Assembly (NCBI RefSeq): GCF_013409045.1
Contig: NZ_JACCBT010000001.1
Coordinates: forward strand, 6,448,001 to 6,512,000
Direction of reading: 5' to 3'
Length of the DNA stretch: 64,000 nucleotides
Origin: Actinomadura citrea
Lineage (GTDB): Bacteria; Actinomycetota; Actinomycetes; Streptosporangiales; Streptosporangiaceae
Shown here: positions 56,962 through 64,000 of the stretch, piece by piece
How the letters are laid out: each line of letters opens with the position of its first letter
Position numbering within the stretch: the first letter of the stretch is position 1
The notes under the pieces: model-generated
Told to the model about the DNA's origin: nothing
Database searches by the model: none
The model's input: the letters and a program-made list of their open reading frames with translations, nothing else
Translations under genes and position numbers: made by a program

Positions 56962-59517
56962 TCAGAGGCGCGGGTCCACCGGCTCGGACTCCAGCGCCAG
57001 GACGGCGAAGACCGCCTGGTGGACGCGCCACAGCGGCTCCCGGCCCGCGAGCCGGTCGAGGGCCTCGGCGCCGAGCGCGTGCTCCCGCATCGCCAGGGAC
57101 CGCTTGCGCCCGAGCGACCTGCGGCGCAGCCGGTCGAGGTGCTCCGGCTCGCGGTAGTCGGGCCCGTAGATGATGCGCAGGTATTCCGGTCCGCGGCACT
57201 TGATCCCGGGCTGGACCTTGGCGTCCTCCGGAAGCGACCCCAGCGGCTTGACGACCATGCCTTCGCCGCCCGCCGCGGTGAGCTTCTCCCACCACTCGGT
57301 GGCCGCGGCCTCCGACTCCGGCGACCCCAGGTCGACGGTCATCGACCCCGTCCGCTGGACGAGCCCGCTCGCGTCGCCCTCCGCGAGCCGCTCGGCCACG
57401 GACATGTGCCACTCGTGGTCGCGCAGGACCGCCCAGGAGCGGCCTTCCCCGGCGAGGACCTGGAACGGCGCGAAGCGCACGCCGGCCAGCCCGTCCACCG
57501 TCCAGCAGTAGCGCGCGTACGCGTCGCGGAAGCGGAACGCGTTCGCGGCCCGCCGGTCGATGCGCTCGCGCAGGCCGCCGAGGTCGAGCCCCCGCCCGTC
57601 CGCCCGCGCGAGCACGTCGGCCGCCACGGGCAGGGCCGCGCGGGCCGCCGCGCCGGTCGCCGCGTACTGGGTGCGGATGAGGTCCATCGCCTTCGCCGAC
57701 CACGGCAGCAGCTCGCCGTCGAGGACGAGCCAGCCGGTGTCCAGTTCGTCCCAGAGTCCCGCCGCGCCGATGGCGGCGCGCAGCCGGTCCAGGACCTCGG
57801 CCGTGCGGGACGGGTCGCGGAAGAAGGAGCGCCCGGTGCGCGTGTAGACGGCGCCGGTCGTCCCGTCGTCCACGCCGAAGCGCTCCACGGCCACCGAGGC
57901 GTCGCGGCACACGACCGCCACGGCGCGCGAGCCCATGTGCTTCTCCTCGCACACCGCGCGCAGGACGCCCTTGCCCCGGTACGCGGCGAGGGCCTCGGCC
58001 GGATGCTCCAGGTACCCCGGCAGGGACGACGTCTCGGCGGGGGCCATGGTGGGCGGCAGGTAGACGAGCCAGCGCGGGTCCACGGCGAACCGGCTCATCA
58101 CCTCCAGCGCGGCCAGCGCGTTCTCCTCCCGGACCGAGACGCGGCCCATCAGGCGGGTCTCGACGCCCTGGTTCCCGAGGACGTCCCCGATGTTGAGGAC
58201 GTCGTTCTCCCGGTGGCCGCCCGCGCTCCCCCCGGCCGGCGCCTCCAGCGGACGCGTCGGCTCGTACCAGACCTGCCGCGCCGGAACCGACACCAGCTCG
58301 CGCTCCGGATACCGCAGCGCGGTCAGCTTCCCGCCGAACACCGCGCCGGTGTCCAGGCAGATGGTGTTGTTCACCCATTCCGCCTCCGGGACGGGCGTGT
58401 GGCCGTACACGACCATCGCCTTGCCCCGGTAGTCGCGCGCCCACGGGTAACGCACCGGCAGGCCGTACTCGTCGGTCTCCCCGGTCGTGTCGCCGTAGAG
58501 CGCGAACGAGCGGACCCGTCCGGACGCGCGGCCGTGGTAGTCCTCCTTGAGTCCGGCGTGGGCCACGACCAGGCGTCCGCCGTCCAGGACGTAGTGGCTG
58601 ATGAGGCCGTCCATGAACCGCAGCGCGCCGTCGCGGAAGCCCTCGTCCTCGGCGGCGAGCTGCTCCATCGACTCGGCGAGCCCGTGCGCCAGGCGCACCT
58701 TGCGCCCGCGCAGGGCGCGGACGAGCTTGGCCTCGTGGTTGCCCGAGACGCACAGGGCGTCGCCGGCGGCCACCATGCCCATCACCAGGCGCAGCACGCC
58801 CGGCGAGTCGGGCCCGCGGTCGACCAGGTCGCCGACGAAGACGGCGGACCGCCCGCCGGGGTGGTTCGCGCCGACTGCGCGTCCCCGCGCGTCCCGGAGG
58901 ATCTCGTAGCCGAGGTCGGCGAGGAGGTCCTCCAGCTCCGCGCGGCAGCCGTGCACGTCGCCGATGACGTCGAACGGGCCGGTCAGCTCGCGCCTGTCGT
59001 TCCACGCCTTCTCGTACCGGATCGTCGCGGCGTCGATCTCGTCGGGACCGGTCAGGACGTGGACGCGCCGGAACTCGCGGCCCAGCGACTTCATGCTGCG
59101 CCTCAGCTCGCGACGCTGGCGCGGGATGACGTGCGGGGCGAGGTCCCGGTCCGGACGACCGGCGTTGCGCTCGGCGGCGAGGCCCTCGGTGACGTCCAGC
59201 ACGATCGCGACCGACAGGACGTCGTGCTCCTTGGCCAGCCGGCGCAGCGACTCCCGCGCCTTGCTCTGCACGTTGGTCGCGTCCACCACGGTCAGCAGGC
59301 CGCGCCGCAGGCGCTTGCCCACGATGTAGTGCAGCAGGTCGAACGCGTCGCCGGTGGCCGCCTGGTCGTTCTCGTCGTCCGACACGACCCCGCGGCAGAA
59401 GTCCGACGACACCACCTGCGTCGCCTTGAAATGCTTGCGCGCGAAATGCGACTTGCCCGATCCGGACACGCCGACGAGCACGACAAGGCCCATCTCGGGA
59501 ACCCTGATCTCGGTCAT
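56962..59517 (-). CDS. pnkp: Polynucleotide kinase-phosphatase-ligase, RNA repair
   Basis: An 851-residue bacterial Pnkp with all three modules. 5'-kinase: GVSGSGKS (16-23). Binuclear metallo-phosphatase: GDVHG (186-190), GDLVDRGPDS (229-238), GNHE (259-262), and GHTPV (372-376). C-terminal RNA-adenylyltransferase: nucleophile Lys526 in EEKHMGSR, then DGELLPW and GGEGMVVKP (EGxVxK motif). It heals and seals cleaved RNA ends together with Hen1. ATG overlaps the Hen1 stop by 4 bases (ATGA). Length agrees with the family (about 850-870). Confidence 0.96.
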   Translation of the reverse strand: MTEIRVPEMGLVVLVGVSGSGKSHFARKHFKATQVVSSDFCRGVVSDDENDQAATGDAFDLLHYIVGKRLRRGLLTVVDATNVQSKARESLRRLAKEHDVLSVAIVLDVTEGLAAERNAGRPDRDLAPHVIPRQRRELRRSMKSLGREFRRVHVLTGPDEIDAATIRYEKAWNDRRELTGPFDVIGDVHGCRAELEDLLADLGYEILRDARGRAVGANHPGGRSAVFVGDLVDRGPDSPGVLRLVMGMVAAGDALCVSGNHEAKLVRALRGRKVRLAHGLAESMEQLAAEDEGFRDGALRFMDGLISHYVLDGGRLVVAHAGLKEDYHGRASGRVRSFALYGDTTGETDEYGLPVRYPWARDYRGKAMVVYGHTPVPEAEWVNNTICLDTGAVFGGKLTALRYPERELVSVPARQVWYEPTRPLEAPAGGSAGGHRENDVLNIGDVLGNQGVETRLMGRVSVREENALAALEVMSRFAVDPRWLVYLPPTMAPAETSSLPGYLEHPAEALAAYRGKGVLRAVCEEKHMGSRAVAVVCRDASVAVERFGVDDGTTGAVYTRTGRSFFRDPSRTAEVLDRLRAAIGAAGLWDELDTGWLVLDGELLPWSAKAMDLIRTQYAATGAAARAALPVAADVLARADGRGLDLGGLRERIDRRAANAFRFRDAYARYCWTVDGLAGVRFAPFQVLAGEGRSWAVLRDHEWHMSVAERLAEGDASGLVQRTGSMTVDLGSPESEAAATEWWEKLTAAGGEGMVVKPLGSLPEDAKVQPGIKCRGPEYLRIIYGPDYREPEHLDRLRRRSLGRKRSLAMREHALGAEALDRLAGREPLWRVHQAVFAVLALESEPVDPRL

Positions 59518-60944
59518 CGGGTGAACACTCCCATCTGCGTCGGCGCGCCGACCTCGGGGTCGTCGTCGCCCACGGGCACGTGGCGGACGCGGTAGCCGTG
59601 CTCGGCGGCGACCCGGTCCGCCCAGGCGCGGAACTCCGGCCGCGTCCATTCGAAACGGTGGTCGGGGTGGCGCATCGCCCCGGGGGCCAGCCCCTCGTAG
59701 CGGACGTTGTGCTCGGCGTTCGGGGTCGTGACGACCACCACGCGGGGCGAGGCGTGGCCGAACACGACCCGCTCGACGGCGCCGAGGCGCGGCGGGTCGA
59801 CGTGCTCGATGACCTCCATCAGCACGGCCGCCTCGTACCCGCGGAACCGTTCGTCGGCATAGGTCAGCGCGCCCTGGAAGACGTCCTGGACGCGGTCGTT
59901 CTCGCGGCGCGGCTGCTTGTCCAGGCGCAGGCGCCGCGAAGCGTGGCCGAGGGCCCGGTACGACACGTCCGACCCGGAGATCTCGCTGAAGAACTCGTCC
60001 TTGGCCAGCCGCGCCAGCAGCTTCCCCGAGCCGCAGCCGAGGTCGATGACCCGGCGGGCGTCCTCGTCGTGCAGCGCCTGCACCACCGACCGGAGACGCA
60101 GTTCCGCGAGCGAGACGGACGCCTCTTCGGGCGCCGCCTCCTGGCCTTCCTCGGCGGCGGGCCCCTCCTCCTCGACCTCCACCGGGTCGAGCTCCTCGTC
60201 GGGCGCGTCCTCGGCGTCGGCGAGGCGGCCCAGCGCGGACTGCACGAGGCTGCGCCGGTTGGCCAGGTACCGGCGCGTGATGGCGCCGCGGTCGGGGTGT
60301 GCGGCGAGCCAGCCCTCCCCCGCCCGGATCAGCTTGTCGACCTCGTCGGGCGCCATCCAGTAGTGCTTGGCGTCGTCCAGGACGGGCAGCAGCACGTACA
60401 GCTGGTTGAGGGCGTCCGCGAGCCGCAGCGTCCCGGTCAGCGTGAGCGTCACGTACCGGGAGTCGCCCCACTCGGGGAAGTCCGGGTCGAGCGGCACGGG
60501 CGCGGCCGACACGTCCCAGCCGAGCGGCGCGAAGAAGCGCTCGGCCTGGCCGGGCCCGCCCCGGCACGGGAGCGCGGGAAGGACGATTTCCAGCGGGACG
60601 GGCGTCTCCACCAGCTCGGGACGCAGGTCGCAGCGTCCGCGCATGGCGGTGCGGAACACGTTCGCCATGGCCGACGCCAGGAGCGACGACGCCGCGTACG
60701 GACGGTCGTTCACGTACTGGCCGAGAGAGAAGTCGGGCGTGCCTCTGCCGCGCGTGCGCACGAGCTGGACCGGGTCGACGTCCAGCAGCAGGGCCGCCGT
60801 GCAGCGCTGCTCCTCCGCGTCCGGGTAGAAGACGTGCGCCGTGCCGTAGGACTGCTCGAAGCGCTGCACCCGGTCGGGATGCTTGTGCAGGAGGAACCCC
60901 AGGTCGGTCGCCTGGCTCATCGTCGTGGTGATCGTCAGAAGCAC
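59514..60944 (-). CDS. hen1: 3'-terminal RNA ribose 2'-O-methyltransferase Hen1
   Basis: A 476-residue bacterial Hen1. The N-terminal half (LLTITTTMSQATDLGFLLHK ... LNQLYVLLPVLDDAKHYW) is the conserved domain that activates the Pnkp ligase. An acidic linker (about 245-275) precedes the methyltransferase: SAM motif DLGCGSGK (301-308) and the Mn-binding residues Glu377, Glu380, His381 (EVIEH) and His429. It 2'-O-methylates the 3' end before sealing so the repaired RNA resists re-cleavage. I chose GTG 60944 because it aligns with the family start. First gene of the operon, divergent from a PARG gene. Confidence 0.95.
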   Translation of the reverse strand: MLLTITTTMSQATDLGFLLHKHPDRVQRFEQSYGTAHVFYPDAEEQRCTAALLLDVDPVQLVRTRGRGTPDFSLGQYVNDRPYAASSLLASAMANVFRTAMRGRCDLRPELVETPVPLEIVLPALPCRGGPGQAERFFAPLGWDVSAAPVPLDPDFPEWGDSRYVTLTLTGTLRLADALNQLYVLLPVLDDAKHYWMAPDEVDKLIRAGEGWLAAHPDRGAITRRYLANRRSLVQSALGRLADAEDAPDEELDPVEVEEEGPAAEEGQEAAPEEASVSLAELRLRSVVQALHDEDARRVIDLGCGSGKLLARLAKDEFFSEISGSDVSYRALGHASRRLRLDKQPRRENDRVQDVFQGALTYADERFRGYEAAVLMEVIEHVDPPRLGAVERVVFGHASPRVVVVTTPNAEHNVRYEGLAPGAMRHPDHRFEWTRPEFRAWADRVAAEHGYRVRHVPVGDDDPEVGAPTQMGVFTR

Positions 60945-61051
60945 GCCCCAAGTGTGGCCGAACGCGCCGAACGCCCCCATCCATTTTTCCGGAACGCCGG
61001 TCTTAAACGGTTTGCGCCCAGGGTCGGCAGGCCAGCAGAATCCGGGGGGAC

Positions 61052-61882
61052 ATGAGCAGACACCCCCGCCGCATGACCGCGCAGGAGACCGTGGCCATCC
61101 TCGAACGCGGCGACTACACGGCGCCGTCCGGCCGCGCCGTCTCGATCGCGGACGGCCTGGCCGAGGCCGTCCGGCGCACCGTCCTCTACCGGCCGGGCGA
61201 GCTGGACACGATGCTGAAGCGGCTCCCACCGGCCGACCCTGACACGCGGACGCGGATCGAGGTGACCGGCGAGACCACGCTCGCCGCCGCGCGACGGCTG
61301 TGCGCCCCCGGGACGACCCCGTTCGCGCTCAACTTCGCCTCCGCGAAGAACCCGGGCGGCGGTTTCCTGAACGGCGCCCACGCCCAGGAGGAAGGGCTGG
61401 CGCGCTCGTCGGGCCTGTACAAGTCGCTGCTCTCGGCCAGGGAGTACTACGACTTCCACCGCGCGCAGGGAGATCTCCTCTACAGCGACCACATGATCTA
61501 CTCACCGGACGTGCCGGTGTTCCGGGAGGACTCCGGACGGCTCCTGGAGGAACCGTACGGCGTCACGTTCCTGACGTCGCCCGCCCCGAACCGCGGCGCG
61601 ATCCGGGACGCGGGCAAGGCCGGGCAGGTTCCCGAGGTGCTGCGGCTGCGTGCGCGCAAGGTCCTCGCCGTGGCGCTGGCCAACGGCCACACCCGGCTCG
61701 TGCTCGGCGCCTGGGGCTGCGGAGTGTTCCGCAACGACCCGGCCGAGGTCGCCGAAGTGTTCGCCGAAGCGCTGCGTCCGGGCGGAGGGTTCGCGGACCG
61801 GTTCGAGCACGTGGTCTTCGCCGTCTGGGACACCGCCGCAGGCGCTCCCAGGCACGCGGCCTTCGAGCGCGCCTTCGCCTAG
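61052..61882 (+). CDS. Bacterial poly(ADP-ribose) glycohydrolase (TIGR02452, macrodomain)
   Basis: A 276-residue protein of the TIGR02452/DUF2263 family, whose macrodomain core is bacterial PARG. The signature GGG-x7-QEE is present: PGGGFLNGAHAQEEGL, with GGG at 102-104 and catalytic Glu113-Glu114 after Gln112. Other conserved parts are FASAKNPG, LLYSDHMIYSPDVPVFR and LGAWGCGVFRNDP. It would remove ADP-ribose or its polymer from a target. Divergent from hen1-pnkp across 107 bases. Its stop overlaps the convergent TetR stop by 4 bases. Confidence 0.9.
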   Translation: MSRHPRRMTAQETVAILERGDYTAPSGRAVSIADGLAEAVRRTVLYRPGELDTMLKRLPPADPDTRTRIEVTGETTLAAARRLCAPGTTPFALNFASAKNPGGGFLNGAHAQEEGLARSSGLYKSLLSAREYYDFHRAQGDLLYSDHMIYSPDVPVFREDSGRLLEEPYGVTFLTSPAPNRGAIRDAGKAGQVPEVLRLRARKVLAVALANGHTRLVLGAWGCGVFRNDPAEVAEVFAEALRPGGGFADRFEHVVFAVWDTAAGAPRHAAFERAFA

Positions 61883-62643
61883 CCGTCCCCCGCGGGGCGG
61901 GACGCCTCCGCGGCGTACGAGGCGATCCCCCGGACGAGCATGTCGAGGCCGAACTCGAAGCGCCCGTCGCCGTCCTCCGCGGTGAGCTCGTCCACCATGC
62001 CGGAGACCGTCGGGTAGCGGTCCTTGGGCAGGGCGGCGAAGTACTCGCGGATCTGGTTGAGGTACTCCTGGAAGTACGTCCACGGGTCCCCCGCCCCAGC
62101 GGGCGTCTTGGCGTGGTGAAGCGTGTCCTCGATGGCGTCGGCGTCGAGGAACATGCCGAGGGTGCTGACGGCGAGCCCGGCGATCCGCTTCGGGACGCCG
62201 CCGGCGTGCATGAGGGCGAGCTGCGCCTCTGCGACGTCCAGCAGATGGGGTCCGGTGGGGATGAGCGCCATCGACACCACCGCGATGTCGCGGTGCGAGG
62301 TGTAGACGCGGCGGATCTCGCGCGCCAGCTCCTTCAGCTGCTCCTGCCAGCGCGCCGGGTCCGGGACGGGGAGCCGGATCTCGGCGGCCACCCGGTCGAG
62401 CATCAGCTCGCGCAGTTCCTCCTTGCCCGAGACGTGGGCGTAGAGGGACGCCGGGCCCGTGCCGAGCTCCTGGGCGACGCGGCGCATGGTGACGGCCTCC
62501 AGCCCCTCGGCGTCCAGGACGCGGATCGCCGTGTCGACGACCAGCTCCTGCGTGAGCGGCTGCCGGGCGGGCGCGGCCTTGCGCGGCCTGCGGCCGGGCG
62601 GCGTCGGCATGTCCGGGCGTGCGCCTCGGTCGGCTTCGGCCAC
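61879..62643 (-). CDS. TetR-family regulator (TetR_C_1 type)
   Basis: A 254-residue TetR protein with a long basic N-terminus (PGRRPRKAAPARQPLT), HTH VTMRRVAQELGTGPASLYAH (about 50-69) and a tetracycline-repressor-like C-terminal domain. GTG 62643 is taken because GGGAGG lies 7 bases upstream; ATG 62610 would cut the leader. Divergent from the MFS exporter. The TCGCGATA repeats at 62661-62694 lie directly before this start and are probable own operators. Confidence 0.88.
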   Translation of the reverse strand: MAEADRGARPDMPTPPGRRPRKAAPARQPLTQELVVDTAIRVLDAEGLEAVTMRRVAQELGTGPASLYAHVSGKEELRELMLDRVAAEIRLPVPDPARWQEQLKELAREIRRVYTSHRDIAVVSMALIPTGPHLLDVAEAQLALMHAGGVPKRIAGLAVSTLGMFLDADAIEDTLHHAKTPAGAGDPWTYFQEYLNQIREYFAALPKDRYPTVSGMVDELTAEDGDGRFEFGLDMLVRGIASYAAEASRPAGDG

Positions 62644-62660
62644 GTCGGGACCTCCCAATC

Positions 62661-62694
62661 TCGCGATACATCTTGACTATCGCGAATCGCGATA
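62661..62694. promoter_or_regulatory. TetR operator cluster (TCGCGATA half-sites)
   Basis: TATCGCGA-A-TCGCGATA (62678-62694) is a perfect inverted repeat with one central base. A further TCGCGATA half-site is at 62661-62668. It begins 18 bases upstream of the TetR start, which suits autorepression. Confidence 0.7.
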
Positions 62695-62741
62695 TATCTT
62701 CTCTACTGCGGAGAGAATTCTTCGAAACACGAACATCGTAC

Positions 62742-62770
62742 TTGACACGAACAGCGTTCGCCCTTAGAAC
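62742..62770 (+). promoter_or_regulatory. Promoter of the MFS exporter
   Basis: TTGACA (62742-62747) and TAGAAC (62765-62770) are 17 bases apart, a near-consensus sigma-70-type promoter. The spacer contains CGAAC-AGC-GTTCG (62748-62760), a likely repressor half-site pair. Confidence 0.7.
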
Positions 62771-62772
62771 GT

Positions 62773-62791
62773 TGTTCGTAACCAACGAACA
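62773..62791. promoter_or_regulatory. Inverted repeat after the MFS promoter
   Basis: TGTTCGTAACCAACGAACA has 7-bp arms and a 5-base centre, and lies right after the -10 element. It shares the GTTCG/CGAAC half-site with the repeat in the promoter spacer, so a repressor could bind both. Confidence 0.6.
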
Positions 62792-62811
62792 CTGTTCCCC
62801 CCGGAGTGACC

Positions 62812-64000
62812 ATGACCGACACACTGACCTCCCCTGCCCGGGGCACCGCTGACGGCGGCTACCGCTGGCGCTGGGTCGCCCTGTTCGTGATCCTCGCCGG
62901 CGAGGTCATGGACATGCTGGACGCCCTGATCACGGCCATCGCGGCCCCCACGATCCGCGCCGAGCTCGGTGGGTCGGCGGCCACCATCCAGTGGCTCGCC
63001 GCCGCCTACACCCTCGCCATGGCCGTCGGGCTCATCACCGGCGGCCGCCTCGGCGACCTCTACGGACGCAAGCGGATGTTCCTCATCGGCGCGGCCGGCT
63101 TCACGGTCGGCTCGCTGCTGTGCGGCATCGCCGGCTCCCCCGGGATGCTGGTCGGCGCCCGCGGCATGCAGGGCCTGTTCGGCGCGCTGATGCTGCCGCA
63201 GGGCATCGGAATGATCAAGCAGATGTTCTCGGCGAAGGAGATGGGCGCGGCGTTCGCCATGTTCGGGCCCGTCATGGGGCTGTCGTCGGTCGGCGGCCCG
63301 GTGCTGGCCGGCTGGCTGATCGACGCCGACCTGTTCGGCACCGGCTGGCGGATGATCTTCCTGATCAACCTGCCGCTGGGCGCCGCCGCCGTGCTGGCCG
63401 GGCTGAAGTTCCTGCCCGAAGGGCGCGCCGAGCACGCCTCCCGCCTCGACCTCACCGGCGCCGCCCTGGCCTCCCTCGGCGCCGGGCTGCTGGTCTACCC
63501 CCTCGTCCAGGGCCGCGAGCACGACTGGCCCGCCTGGACGTTCGCCATGATGGCCGCCTCCCTCGTCGTGTGGGGCGCGTTCGCCTGGTACGAGACCCGC
63601 AAGCAGCGCCGCGGCGGTGACCCGCTGATCGTGCCGAGCCTGTTCCGCAAGCGGGGCTTCACCGGCGGCCTCGTCGTCGGCCTGGTGTTCTTCTCCGGCG
63701 TCGCCGGCCTCGGCCTGGTGCTGGCGCTGTTCTTCCAGCTCGGGCTGGGCTACTCCCCGCTCAAGGCGGGCCTCGCGCAGATCCCGTGGTCGGTCGGCAT
63801 CGTCATCGGGTTCGGCGTCATGCAGGCCGTGCAGAGCCTCGGCCGCAAGGTGATCCACGCGGGCGCCGTCATCATGGCCGCCGGGATCGCCGGGCTGTAC
63901 TTCACCCTCCGGTACGCCGGGATCGACGTCACCCCCTGGCAGCTCGTCCCCGCGCTGACCGTCACCGGGATCGGCATGGGCCTGCTGATGGGGCCCTTCT
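62812..64000 (+). CDS. DHA2-family MFS drug exporter (3' truncated by window)
   Basis: At least 396 residues of an EmrB/QacA-type (14-helix) MFS exporter. Motif GGRLGDLYGRKRMFLIG (about 78-94) is the family motif A; VGGPVLAGWL (about 162-171) corresponds to motif C of proton-driven antiporters; TGWRMIFLINLPLG follows. ATG 62812 has GGAG 5 bases upstream. Under TetR control in the divergent arrangement. The end is outside the window. Confidence 0.9.
   Translation, partial: MTDTLTSPARGTADGGYRWRWVALFVILAGEVMDMLDALITAIAAPTIRAELGGSAATIQWLAAAYTLAMAVGLITGGRLGDLYGRKRMFLIGAAGFTVGSLLCGIAGSPGMLVGARGMQGLFGALMLPQGIGMIKQMFSAKEMGAAFAMFGPVMGLSSVGGPVLAGWLIDADLFGTGWRMIFLINLPLGAAAVLAGLKFLPEGRAEHASRLDLTGAALASLGAGLLVYPLVQGREHDWPAWTFAMMAASLVVWGAFAWYETRKQRRGGDPLIVPSLFRKRGFTGGLVVGLVFFSGVAGLGLVLALFFQLGLGYSPLKAGLAQIPWSVGIVIGFGVMQAVQSLGRKVIHAGAVIMAAGIAGLYFTLRYAGIDVTPWQLVPALTVTGIGMGLLMGPF

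Noticed and set aside
61879..61882. Frameshift at the PARG/TetR junction
   Set aside because: Both genes end normally; the 4-base overlap is simply two convergent TAG stops.

Overview
The window is 64 kb of very GC-rich DNA. It has actinomycete hallmarks: GTG/TTG starts, 1- or 4-base start/stop overlaps inside operons, lipoprotein sugar-binding proteins, many LacI/GntR/TetR/ROK regulators, SSI-type and emfourin-type protease inhibitors, and an ECF sigma/RskA pair. Gene content fits a soil, plant-polymer-degrading filamentous actinobacterium, plausibly Streptosporangiales/Thermomonosporaceae (Actinomadura-like). That placement is inference from style and content, not from a marker gene. No rRNA, CRISPR array, integrase or transposase was seen.

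Bases 1-23050 are mainly a plant-polysaccharide region. After the tail of a GH13 alpha-glucosidase and a LacI regulator comes a textbook cellobiose/cello-oligosaccharide operon (cebE-cebF-cebG-bglC, then cebR) with a perfect CebR box. Next are a nucleoside deaminase, a two-gene protease-inhibitor cassette (SSI, emfourin), and a divergent SDR/HTH pair. Then follows a second sugar system on the minus strand: substrate-binding protein, two permeases, YicI-type GH31 alpha-xylosidase, GH1 beta-glucosidase, a LacI regulator and a large secreted GH3 enzyme. It reads as xyloglucan-oligosaccharide use. Identical 14-bp palindromes sit before the operon and before the GH3 gene, and a second CebR-type box sits further upstream of the operon. 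Beside it lies a membrane Ser/Thr kinase whose extracellular domain is a cellulose-binding CBM2.

Bases 23073-32650 hold a kip/pxp-like operon (YcsI/DUF1445, PxpC, PxpB, NRAMP-like transporter, no PxpA) with a divergent GntR. A second GntR is divergent to an E1alpha/E1beta/E2 2-oxoacid dehydrogenase operon, which ends in a 54-bp perfect palindrome shared with a convergent SDR gene. Bases 32843-38481 are one long operon: DUF4331 protein, TPR protein, RcnA/HupE-like metal transporter, ECF sigma and anti-sigma. Then come pnuC-nadR (NAD salvage), an uncharacterised two-gene cassette resembling toxin-antitoxin, a ROK regulator divergent to a Gfo/Idh/MocA oxidoreductase plus a solitary sugar-binding lipoprotein, and a second secreted GH3.

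Bases 46971-47287 carry four minus-strand tRNA genes packed almost without spacers: Ser-GCT, CAT, Arg-GCG, His-GTG. Further on are an SDR/LysR pair, a stand-alone sigma region-4 protein, glucokinase plus manA, a 40-residue DnaJ-type zinc-finger peptide, MFS/Lrp, an acyl-CoA ligase with an APH-like kinase, and a TFIIB-type zinc protein. The last region holds the Hen1-Pnkp RNA-repair operon with a divergent bacterial PARG (macrodomain) gene, then a TetR regulator and a DHA2 MFS exporter that runs off the window end.
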